From a virus, in IMG/VR virus record IMGVR_UViG_3300021962_007525, positions 1-29,808 of that record: 29,808 bases of DNA, one strand, 5' to 3'. Below are positions 23,110 through 28,933 of the stretch, one piece after another. The position numbers and the translations under genes were made by a program. Position 1 is the stretch's first letter; the number at the start of each line of letters is the position of its first letter. The notes beneath the pieces were generated by a model. That model was not told the DNA's origin and made no database searches. It saw only the letters and a program-made list of their open reading frames with translations.

Positions 23110-24177
23110 TCAAACCGAATGATGTAATACAGTATTCTTATTAACTTGTATATTAATCCACTCGTATGTTTTAGAAATTCCTTCTTCAAGAGTTTGAGAA
23201 TAATCCCAACCAAGTTTTTCACGAATAAGGTCATTGTTAGAGTTACGTCCACGAACACCAAGAGGACCATCAATATGTTTTTTGGTAATTGTTTTGCCAG
23301 CAACTTTTGCAGCAGTATCTGCTAGAGTATTGATTGTGACCATTTCTTCCGAACCAATATTTACTGGTCCCATGAAATCCGAATCCATTAAGCGACGAGT
23401 TGCCTCAATACATTCGTCAATATAAAGGAATGATCGAGTTTGTTCACCATCGCCCCAGATTTCAATTTCTCCACCTTCAACAGGAAGTTCAGCAACTTTT
23501 CTACACATTGCTGCTGGAGATTTTTCCCTACCACCAGTCCAAGTTCCTTCTGGACCAAAGATATTATGGTAACGCGCAATACGCACAGGAATACCATGAT
23601 TTCTATTGTATGCTAGAAAAATACGTTCGGAAAATAGTTTTTCCCATCCATATTCAGAATCTGGACCTGCAGGATATGCATCAGTTTCTTTTAGTCCAGG
23701 ATTATCAACATCCATTTGAGCATACTCAGGGTACATGCAAGCAGACGATGAATAGAAAATTTTGGTCTTATTAGTATTAGTAGATTGATTAAGTTGCTTT
23801 ACTGACTCAAGAATATTCAAATTGATTGCTGCAGAATTGTGCATAATTTCAGCATCATTATCACCACTAAAAACAAATCCAGCACCACCCATATCAGCAG
23901 CAAACTGATAAATTTCATCAAATGGTTCTTGATATCTTTCCGGAATAGTATTATAAAAATTACCAGAATTTCCCATAAATCTGACTACGCGATCAACAAA
24001 TCGAGCATCAGTAAGATTGCCGATAATAAATTCATCTGCTGATGTCTCAGAATATTCTGGATTTTTAATATCTACACCTCTAACCCAATAACCTTCACTT
24101 TTCAATCTGCGCACCATGTGACTTCCAATAAATCCACCAGCACCACACACTAAAGCAGTCTTTTGTCTTTCAGTCAT
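23110..24177 (-). CDS. GDP-mannose 3,5-epimerase-like enzyme
   Basis: 355 residues of an extended SDR. VCGAGGFIGSH binds NAD. AADMGGAGFV, SSSACMYPEY with the catalytic Cys in SSACMYP, EYGWEKL with Tyr and Lys, and RYHNIFGPEGTW with GGREKSPAA match plant GDP-mannose 3,5-epimerase block by block. That enzyme interconverts GDP-mannose, GDP-L-galactose and GDP-L-gulose by double epimerisation at C3/C5. With Gmd and other GDP-sugar enzymes here, GDP-mannose appears to be a hub. Preceded by an exact TATAAATA box and GAGGTG before the ATG. Confidence 0.85.
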   Translation of the reverse strand: MTERQKTALVCGAGGFIGSHMVRRLKSEGYWVRGVDIKNPEYSETSADEFIIGNLTDARFVDRVVRFMGNSGNFYNTIPERYQEPFDEIYQFAADMGGAGFVFSGDNDAEIMHNSAAINLNILESVKQLNQSTNTNKTKIFYSSSACMYPEYAQMDVDNPGLKETDAYPAGPDSEYGWEKLFSERIFLAYNRNHGIPVRIARYHNIFGPEGTWTGGREKSPAAMCRKVAELPVEGGEIEIWGDGEQTRSFLYIDECIEATRRLMDSDFMGPVNIGSEEMVTINTLADTAAKVAGKTITKKHIDGPLGVRGRNSNNDLIREKLGWDYSQTLEEGISKTYEWINIQVNKNTVLHHSV

Positions 24178-24205
24178 TCAATTACACCTCAAAAAAATTT
24201 TTTTG

Positions 24206-24213
24206 TATTTATA
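24206..24213 (-). promoter_or_regulatory. Late promoter TATAAATA inside the sugar cluster
   Basis: An exact late octamer on the - strand in the 36-nt gap before the epimerase, adjoining the stop codon of the preceding gene. A perfect A7T7 palindrome (24191-24204) separates it from the ribosome binding site. It could give a second, late burst of the distal cluster. Confidence 0.55.
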
Positions 24214-25371
24214 TTATAGACCCATAAGAGTAGTAAGTCTATCTATTTGTTCTGTTTTCACAAACTGACTATTTCCTACATATAAACCATTATAATGAAG
24301 AGTAGAGACATTTGGATTTTGTCTTTCTGTGCAAAGTTTATATTGCTTAAATGCAGGATGTAAAAGTAAATTTCCGCTAATAATAGGACGATACTCTATA
24401 CTATTCTCTTTTAGTTTTTCTTTCAGATAGTAACAAACGCTCTTTTCTTTAGAAATAAGTGGGAAAGAAAAACTACTATTACCAACTTGATATTCTGGAA
24501 TAATATACTCGGAAGATTTATATACTTTTTTCCACCAATATCTAAAGTTTTGTTGACGAATATCAATATTTTTATCTAATTTTTTAAGTTGAGATAACCC
24601 AAGAACAGCACAAATCTCATGATTTCTAAAGTTGTATCCATCAGTAATGAATAAAAACGCTGGATCAATATAAGGATTTTCTTTTTTATATTTTTCAAAA
24701 ATCTTTGGAGAAGCTTCACGAGCCATACCGTGACTTCTTTTCATCCTCATTATTTCATATAGTTCACTATTGTTAGTACAAACAATTCCACCCTCAATAG
24801 TTGTAATATGATGCCCAAAATAAAAACTAAACGTCGAACCAACAGAAGTTGTGCCTCGTCTTTTACCGTCTGGACCTCTTACTCCATGAGACTCACAAAC
24901 ATCCTCAAGAATAAGTGCATTTGGAAATATCTCTTTAATTTTTTCTACGTCGGAAGAAAGTCCGATTAGATGAGTAATAAATACGCACTTAATGTCTGGA
25001 TGCTGAGAAGCAACATATTTTAACTCATCAATATCAAAAGAAAAGTTTTTTAAATTAATATCACAAAAAATAGGTTGTAACCCAGATTGAATAATAGGAG
25101 CAACGTTTGTCATCCAAGTAGTTGCAGGAACTAAAACTTTATCTCCATCTTTCAATCCATAATATTCTTTTACAGAAGAAACAAGTAATGAATTTGCAGT
25201 GCTCCCACTAGAAACATATAGAGAATGCTTTACACCTAACCAATTTGACCAAGCGTCTTCAAACTTTTTTACCTTTGGTCCATTTGTCAACCTACTGCTA
25301 GTAAGCAAAAATGCTGCCATTTTTAAACGATCACTAAAGGTGATCGTATCTTTCATTAAAGGCCAATACAT
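24214..25371 (-). CDS. DegT-family PLP enzyme of the ColD type (GDP-4-keto-6-deoxymannose 3-dehydratase-like)
   Basis: 385 residues from ATG 25371, set by GGAGG 8 nt upstream; the longer frame uses TTG. SSGSTAN (about 54-60), TWMTNVAP, EDVCESHG with Asp157, and FSFYFGHHITTIEGG (181-195) are DegT/DnrJ/EryC1/StrS motifs. Where aminotransferases have the PLP-bound Lys, this protein has His (187/188, FGHH). That is the hallmark of the deoxygenating members ColD and RfbH/E1. Next to Gmd, which makes the ColD substrate, it probably makes GDP-4-keto-3,6-dideoxymannose, a colitose precursor. Confidence 0.85.
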   Translation of the reverse strand: MYWPLMKDTITFSDRLKMAAFLLTSSRLTNGPKVKKFEDAWSNWLGVKHSLYVSSGSTANSLLVSSVKEYYGLKDGDKVLVPATTWMTNVAPIIQSGLQPIFCDINLKNFSFDIDELKYVASQHPDIKCVFITHLIGLSSDVEKIKEIFPNALILEDVCESHGVRGPDGKRRGTTSVGSTFSFYFGHHITTIEGGIVCTNNSELYEIMRMKRSHGMAREASPKIFEKYKKENPYIDPAFLFITDGYNFRNHEICAVLGLSQLKKLDKNIDIRQQNFRYWWKKVYKSSEYIIPEYQVGNSSFSFPLISKEKSVCYYLKEKLKENSIEYRPIISGNLLLHPAFKQYKLCTERQNPNVSTLHYNGLYVGNSQFVKTEQIDRLTTLMGL

Positions 25372-25388
25372 TAGAATATCCTCCAATA

Positions 25389-26396
25389 TTAAAATTTTAA
25401 TTCATTTAGACACATATCTTTAACTAGATCATCGAAAGAAATTTTTGGAGACCATCCCAGTTTTTCTCTTGCCTTAGAAGAATCTCCAACAAGAGTTTCT
25501 ACTTCAGATGGACGAAAATACTTATCATCAACTCTAATTACAACTTTACCAGTAACAGTATCAATACCAATTTCTTCAAGATCTTCTCCATGCCATTCAA
25601 TATTCATACCAAAATATGGAGCACATCGTTCTACAAATTCACGTACAGAATGCTGCTCTTCAGTTGCAATAACATAATCATCAGGAACATCTTGTTGAAG
25701 CATTAACCACATTGCCTCTACAAAATCTTTAGCATGTCCCCAATCACGTTTTGCGTTTAAGTTTCCTAATGGCAAACAATCCAAGAGACCAGTTTTAACT
25801 TTTGATAGTCCAATTGCAATCTTACGAGTGACAAAAGTTTCTCCTCTTCTAGGAGACTCGTGATTAAAGAGAATTCCTGAACTTGCATGAATTCCCATAG
25901 ATTCTCTATAGTTTTTAGTAATCCAATGTCCATAAAGTTTTGCTACACCATAAGGAGAACGTGGATAAAATTGCGTAGTTTCCTTTTGTGGAATTTCTTG
26001 AACTAAACCAAACATTTCTGAAGTTGATGCTTGATAAAAACGAACATCTTTTTCCATGCCCAAAATACAAAGACTATGTAAAATGCGAACGGCACCTAAG
26101 GCATCAACCTCTGCAGTATATGCAGGCATTTGAAAAGATACTTTTACATGACTTTGCGCAGCAAGATTATAAATTTCAGTTGGTTGAACTTCTTGGATTA
26201 CATGAAGAATATTTGTTGCATCAGTTAAATCTGCGTGATGTAAGGAGACATCATCAGATAGATGATTAATTCTACTATTGTTAATAGTAGAACTTCTTCG
26301 GATTGTGCCATGAACTTCATATCCTTTTTTCAAAAGTAACTCTGCAAGGTATGAACCATCTTGTCCAGTAATACCAGTAATTAATGCTTTTTTCAT
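25389..26396 (-). CDS. gmd: GDP-mannose 4,6-dehydratase
   Basis: 335 residues of a canonical Gmd. [19 protein letters not shown] binds [21 protein letters not shown], the catalytic Thr/Glu in [17 protein letters not shown] with Tyr and Lys, and [18 protein letters not shown] are all diagnostic. It converts GDP-mannose to GDP-4-keto-6-deoxy-mannose, the branch point to fucose, rhamnose, colitose and others. It is the first gene of the sugar cluster, behind a promoter with a perfect TATAAT, leaving a leader of roughly 14 nt with no strong Shine-Dalgarno. Confidence 0.95.
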   Translation of the reverse strand: MKKALITGITGQDGSYLAELLLKKGYEVHGTIRRSSTINNSRINHLSDDVSLHHADLTDATNILHVIQEVQPTEIYNLAAQSHVKVSFQMPAYTAEVDALGAVRILHSLCILGMEKDVRFYQASTSEMFGLVQEIPQKETTQFYPRSPYGVAKLYGHWITKNYRESMGIHASSGILFNHESPRRGETFVTRKIAIGLSKVKTGLLDCLPLGNLNAKRDWGHAKDFVEAMWLMLQQDVPDDYVIATEEQHSVREFVERCAPYFGMNIEWHGEDLEEIGIDTVTGKVVIRVDDKYFRPSEVETLVGDSSKAREKLGWSPKISFDDLVKDMCLNELKF

Positions 26397-26416
26397 ATCA
26401 GATTATCACTTATGAT

Positions 26417-26445
26417 ATTATACAAAAAAAGAGAAGTTTATGCAA
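26417..26445 (-). promoter_or_regulatory. Sigma70-like promoter of the sugar cluster
   Basis: The - strand has TTGCAT (26445-26440), a 17-bp spacer and perfect TATAAT (26422-26417). The -35 is a weak match, but the box again lies in a terminator loop, as at 9681-9717. Confidence 0.6.
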
Positions 26446-26452
26446 CTTCTCT
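26423..26452 (-). terminator. Terminator upstream of gmd
   Basis: The - strand has a perfect 9-bp stem AGAGAAGTT/AACTTCTCT with a 5-nt loop and a T7 tail. It ends the unit carrying the small genes to its right. Confidence 0.85.
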
Positions 26453-26602
26453 TTATAGTATTCAGGCTCGCCACCAATTCTTTGACTGGAAATTGGAAAC
26501 CAGGCGGGAGAGAGTCCCATCCGCACCACTTGCTTTTTTATGGAAAAGCAAGAAACCAAACGAGGGTCATTTGACTCCACCACCTAGTTTTAAGAAACTA
26601 GG
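26453..26602 (-). other. Structured non-coding stretch with further inverted repeats
   Basis: No convincing gene lies between the membrane protein stop and the terminator. Perfect inverted repeats occur at 26583-26602 (CCTAGTTT/AAACTAGG, overlapping the stop) and 26529-26552 (CTTGCTTTT/AAAAGCAAG), and a weaker one at 26474-26496 (CCAATT/AATTGG). None has a U-run. It could be a structured 3' UTR or a small RNA. It does not fit a tRNA. Confidence 0.4.
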
Positions 26603-26817
26603 AAAAGTTGCGATAATTTTGCTAATTCATTTACAGAAAAGAACAAACATAAAACTAAAACATCATAGAGTTTTAGTTTTATCGCAAACGGTATTGTTAA
26701 AGCACCACCAATAAACTTTACTAGCAGTCCATATTTGAAATCTCCCCATAACATGATTTGATAACCAACGATAAGGAGAGAGTTTCCAATGTATCTTAAG
26801 ATACTTGTTTTTGACAT
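26590..26817 (-). CDS. Small hydrophobic membrane protein (75 aa)
   Basis: Starts MSKTSILRYIGNSLLIVGYQ and continues through two or three hydrophobic stretches separated by short charged turns (DFKYG, KLKLYD). The pattern of alternating helices and loops is that of an integral inner-membrane protein. It is the last gene before the gmd-side terminator. The Shine-Dalgarno is weak (GGGAG 11 nt away). No function recognised. Confidence 0.75.
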   Translation of the reverse strand: MSKTSILRYIGNSLLIVGYQIMLWGDFKYGLLVKFIGGALTIPFAIKLKLYDVLVLCLFFSVNELAKLSQLFLVS

Positions 26818-26865
26818 AAAGGGGTTTGCTCCCGACCAGTGCTGTTATAGACCATCCGTGTCTAT

Positions 26866-27111
26866 TTAATCATCATCTTTTACATAACATGGAACACGAT
26901 CTGGATCTAACCATTTCGCATATTCAATATCCTCCATTGCAGTAGAACATTGTAGAACATTATCAAAAAGATAAATGTCATTCCAGCGTTTTGTGTATTC
27001 ATTTTGTTTTTGGAGACGGTAATCAGGTTTACCGTTTAACTCAATAATACCAACTTCTACAAAGCGGTATCCTTCACGTTCCAAAAGTACTTTAGGAAGT
27101 CGTGTTGTCAT
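26866..27111 (-). CDS. Hypothetical soluble protein (81 aa)
   Basis: Starts MTTRLPKVLLEREGYRFVEV and ends DPDRVPCYVKDDD. Charged, no membrane segment, predicted mixed alpha/beta. It begins in an ATGA overlap with the 71-aa gene. A small hairpin (26847-26865, ATAGAC/GTCTAT) overlaps its stop. No family recognised. Confidence 0.75.
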   Translation of the reverse strand: MTTRLPKVLLEREGYRFVEVGIIELNGKPDYRLQKQNEYTKRWNDIYLFDNVLQCSTAMEDIEYAKWLDPDRVPCYVKDDD

Positions 27112-27323
27112 GCAACCTCAACGGATTCAAGATCAGCAAGAACATATTCCATAAGCATCTCATAATCATCCAGAGGATCACCAGAGAACACTACACCTTC
27201 GTTTTCGTAGAAACGACGAACCTTTTTGTAGAGTTTCGGATTCTTTACATCAAGGTAGAAATCGCCATTTGCTGCACCACGAAGGGTTTGAACATCTTTC
27301 TTGAATTTTGTTGTGAGAGTCAT
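27108..27323 (-). CDS. Hypothetical soluble protein (71 aa)
   Basis: Starts MTLTTKFKKDVQTLRGAANG, Lys/Asp-rich, ending LADLESVEVA. It is the first gene after a perfect sigma70 promoter (27346-27375), which suggests strong early expression. No DNA-binding motif visible. Coupled by ATGA to the 81-aa gene. Confidence 0.78.
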   Translation of the reverse strand: MTLTTKFKKDVQTLRGAANGDFYLDVKNPKLYKKVRRFYENEGVVFSGDPLDDYEMLMEYVLADLESVEVA

Positions 27324-27345
27324 TGTTTTGAATGTTGACCTTGTT

Positions 27346-27375
27346 ATTATAAAGGTTTGACAGGCAATCTGTCAA
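27346..27375 (-). promoter_or_regulatory. Consensus sigma70 promoter with palindromic -35 region
   Basis: The - strand has perfect TTGACA (27375-27370), an 18-bp spacer and perfect TATAAT (27351-27346). The -35 is one arm of TTGACAG/CTGTCAA (27357-27375, 5-nt loop), which could be an operator or a processing hairpin just past the tRNA 3' end. Confidence 0.8.
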
Positions 27376-27376
27376 G

Positions 27377-27449
27377 TGCTCCTTGCGTGGATCGAACACG
27401 CCTCAGGCGAATTATGAGTTCGCTGCATTCACCAGATTGCTAAAGGAGC
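27377..27449 (-). tRNA. tRNA-Met (anticodon CAU)
   Basis: 73-nt cloverleaf: acceptor GCTCCTT/AAGGAGC, anticodon stem GCGAA/TTCGC with loop CTCATAA (anticodon CAT), and T arm GCGTG/CACGC with TTCGATC. Discriminator A; CCA is not encoded. A CAU anticodon can also be a lysidine-modified tRNA-Ile, which cannot be excluded by eye. Confidence 0.88.
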
Positions 27450-27451
27450 GA

Positions 27452-27523
27452 TGGGAATACTGGGAGTTGAACCCAGACTAAGCCCTTATAAGGAGCCCGC
27501 TCTAACCATTAAGCTATACTCCC
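27452..27523 (-). tRNA. tRNA-Ile (anticodon UAU)
   Basis: 72-nt cloverleaf: acceptor GGGAGTA/TATTCCC, D stem GCTT/GAGC, anticodon stem GGCTC/GGGCT with two G-U pairs and loop CTTATAA (anticodon TAT), and T arm CTGGG/CCCAG with TTCAACT. Discriminator A; no CCA encoded. It would read the rare AUA codon, plausible for the AT-rich sugar cluster. Identity rests on the loop frame. Confidence 0.78.
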
Positions 27524-27537
27524 TTGAATCCAGATCT

Positions 27538-27566
27538 ATAATAGCGGATCTGGAACGCTTTGTCAA
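27538..27566 (-). promoter_or_regulatory. Sigma70 promoter of the tRNA-Ile/tRNA-Met unit
   Basis: The - strand has perfect TTGACA (27566-27561, overlapping the antitoxin stop codon), a 17-bp spacer and TATTAT (27543-27538). The -10 lies in the loop of a perfect inverted repeat CCAGATC/GATCTGG (27530-27553). tRNA-Ile starts 15 nt downstream. Confidence 0.8.
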
Positions 27567-27805
27567 GAACCTTCTTCGTGGTCTGTGTGTATTCGTATTA
27601 GTTCTTCATCTATACCTGATTCTTTAAATATTTCAATTACTTCTTTATATGGAACCATAACTGCATTTCCATGATCACTTGTAATTATAATTGATTCACC
27701 GTTTTCAACCCTATTCATTAAATTGTCAAAATTTTCTTGAAATTCTTCAACTGTAAACTTTGGAATATTTGATAATTCTTCAGTTTCTGAATTTTGGTTT
27801 TTCAT
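27563..27805 (-). CDS. Phd/YefM-type antitoxin-like protein
   Basis: 80 residues. TVEEFQENFDNLMNRVENGESIIIT and the NAVMVPYKEV block match the N-terminal DNA- and dimer-binding part of Phd/YefM antitoxins (written here as key pieces TVEEFQENFD, NRVENGES and AVMVP). In type II systems this part binds the operator and the rest neutralises a Fic, Doc or RelE-like toxin. No toxin gene is adjacent: upstream is an oxygenase, downstream are tRNAs. It may be a stand-alone regulator or an anti-toxin against host systems. Confidence 0.8.
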   Translation of the reverse strand: MKNQNSETEELSNIPKFTVEEFQENFDNLMNRVENGESIIITSDHGNAVMVPYKEVIEIFKESGIDEELIRIHTDHEEGS

Positions 27806-27830
27806 AAATTTGATTTAAAGTTTAATAAAT

Positions 27831-28415
27831 TTATCTTAATTTAGGACCTAACATCCACGATACTATCGATATTCGTTTTCCTTTTGTAACTGGAGTAACT
27901 CTATGAGGAACTCTAGAATCAAAGACAACAATTGTTCCCTTTTGTTTTGGAGCAACAATTAAATTATTGTGATAGTCAATTAATTCTAAGTCACCACCTT
28001 CATATTCAGAAGGATCTGTAACAAGTAAAGATGCACTTATTTTTCTTGTGTATCTATCATCTGTTGAAGTTCCATAATCACAATGCCACGTATAGTGATC
28101 TCCTTCATTATATGTACTAACTTGTATGTCATCAAGATGATCTAAATCATATTCCCAATTTTCTCTGTTAGATTTATTAAAATAATGAGAAAATATTAAC
28201 GCAGTCCAATGTTCTTCATTCCACCAAGAAATTTTTGAATTTCTAGTTTTTTCTGAAATTTCATACTCATGATGATCCGAAGAGGATTGAACTTCACCTA
28301 AACAATATTCATTCGAAGGAATTTCATTTACTTCTTTAAGAATCAAATCAACAAGATCAGAAGGAATTACTTCAGAATAAAGAAAATAAGGTTGTGCAAT
28401 AAGATGTTCCGCCAT
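27831..28415 (-). CDS. 2-oxoglutarate/Fe(II)-dependent oxygenase (prolyl 4-hydroxylase-like)
   Basis: 194 residues. The iron triad is visible: WHCDYG with His111 and Asp113, and PHRVTPV with His171. Arg181 in KGKRISIVSW binds 2-oxoglutarate. The spacing, SLLVTDPSEYEGGDLEL and the late SWMLGP match P4Hc/PKHD-type hydroxylases common in T4-like cyanophages. Substrate not predictable (protein side chain or small molecule). It follows tRNA-Pro, under its promoter. Confidence 0.9.
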   Translation of the reverse strand: MAEHLIAQPYFLYSEVIPSDLVDLILKEVNEIPSNEYCLGEVQSSSDHHEYEISEKTRNSKISWWNEEHWTALIFSHYFNKSNRENWEYDLDHLDDIQVSTYNEGDHYTWHCDYGTSTDDRYTRKISASLLVTDPSEYEGGDLELIDYHNNLIVAPKQKGTIVVFDSRVPHRVTPVTKGKRISIVSWMLGPKLR

Positions 28416-28439
28416 TTTATGATGTAAAAATAATTTTAA

Positions 28440-28513
28440 TCGGGGTGACAGGATTCGAACCTGCGACCTATTGCTCCCAAAGCAACCGCGCTACCAAACT
28501 GCGCTACACCCCG
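28440..28513 (-). tRNA. tRNA-Pro (anticodon UGG)
   Basis: 74-nt cloverleaf: acceptor CGGGGTG/CACCCCG, anticodon stem GTTGC/GCAAT with loop TTTGGGA (anticodon TGG), and T arm with TTCGAAT. Discriminator A, no CCA encoded. The C1-G72 pair is typical of bacterial tRNA-Pro. Confidence 0.93.
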
Positions 28514-28630
28514 TTATTTGCTTTTATGTATGTACATAATACCAGCAAATGGTACGATTGTCAACCCACATCCACATAGAAAAAGAAAAAAAGGACTTGC
28601 TGCTAGTGTTTCAACCAAGTGGAAAATCAT
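28514..28630 (-). CDS. Micro membrane protein (38 aa) directly before tRNA-Pro
   Basis: Starts MIFHLVETLAASPFFLFLCG, one or two hydrophobic stretches, ending MYIHKSK. ATGA overlap with the 55-aa gene and AGAGGAAG just before it. Its stop abuts the tRNA 5' end and its codons contain the tRNA promoter. Confidence 0.55.
   Translation of the reverse strand: MIFHLVETLAASPFFLFLCGCGLTIVPFAGIMYIHKSK
28536..28564 (-). promoter_or_regulatory. Sigma70 promoter of tRNA-Pro
   Basis: The - strand has perfect TTGACA (28564-28559), a 17-bp spacer and TATTAT preceded by TG (28541-28536). An inverted repeat ATTTGCT/AGCAAAT (28550-28544 and 28522-28516) flanks the -10. Confidence 0.78.
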
Positions 28631-28794
28631 CTTCCTCTCCAGTTCTTGTATTCATAATACATGTATTGGTCCGCTTCGTCAAGTCCCTGTAAAGGAGATT
28701 GAACATCCCAATGTGACCATTCAATACAGAACTGTTTAATATGTATATCATTAGCAGCAGTCTTTACTCCAAGCATTCTTGAAAAGGCAGACAT
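28627..28794 (-). CDS. Small hypothetical protein (55 aa)
   Basis: Starts MSAFSRMLGVKTAANDIHIK and ends YYEYKNWRGR, with EWSHWDVQSPLQGLDEADQY between. Soluble, aromatic-rich, natural-looking composition, and ends in an ATGA overlap with the next tiny gene. No family recognised. Confidence 0.65.
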   Translation of the reverse strand: MSAFSRMLGVKTAANDIHIKQFCIEWSHWDVQSPLQGLDEADQYMYYEYKNWRGR

Positions 28795-28813
28795 TGCAAA
28801 TCAATATCTCTGC

Positions 28814-28933
28814 CTAATGTGCGGTTCCATTTCCCTTATAGTCTTTGGAGTCATAGTATCCTCCTCGTGTTCCAAAGTAAAGTGTAGATAACACAAATGG
28901 AATAGCAACGAATAATAGTGCTTTACCTAACAT
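28814..28933 (-). CDS. Micro membrane protein (39 aa) after gnd
   Basis: MLGKALLFVAIPFVLSTLY, then a Gly/Tyr/Asp-rich tail. One transmembrane helix. GGAGG lies 5 nt before the ATG, inside the gnd end (11-nt overlap). Strong start signal; function unknown. Confidence 0.65.
   Translation of the reverse strand: MLGKALLFVAIPFVLSTLYFGTRGGYYDSKDYKGNGTAH

Noticed and set aside
24191-24204. A7T7 palindrome as a terminator
   Set aside because: No G/C stem; it lies between a late promoter and a ribosome site and is more likely spacer or a bent-DNA tract.
26461-26580. Possible degenerate tRNA on the + strand (segments ending CGCACCA and CTCCACCA)
   Set aside because: No T-loop consensus, no matching acceptor arm and no anticodon arm could be found.
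26412-26714. + strand open frame of 100 codons over the gmd promoter
   Set aside because: Runs through the terminator hairpin and antisense to a clear membrane protein; composition is not protein-like.
27377-27566. tRNA genes with inverted repeats as a phage attachment site
   Set aside because: No integrase or recombinase is present, the repeats overlap promoters, and the phage type is lytic.
28518-28739. + strand frame of 73 codons right of tRNA-Pro
   Set aside because: It is antisense to three better-supported - strand small genes and to the tRNA promoter; no start signal.
28801-28854. 17-codon frame MTPKTIREMEPHIRQRY with GGAGG 5 nt upstream
   Set aside because: Good ribosome site but very short and lying within the 39-aa gene in another frame; could be a coupling leader, not listed as a gene.
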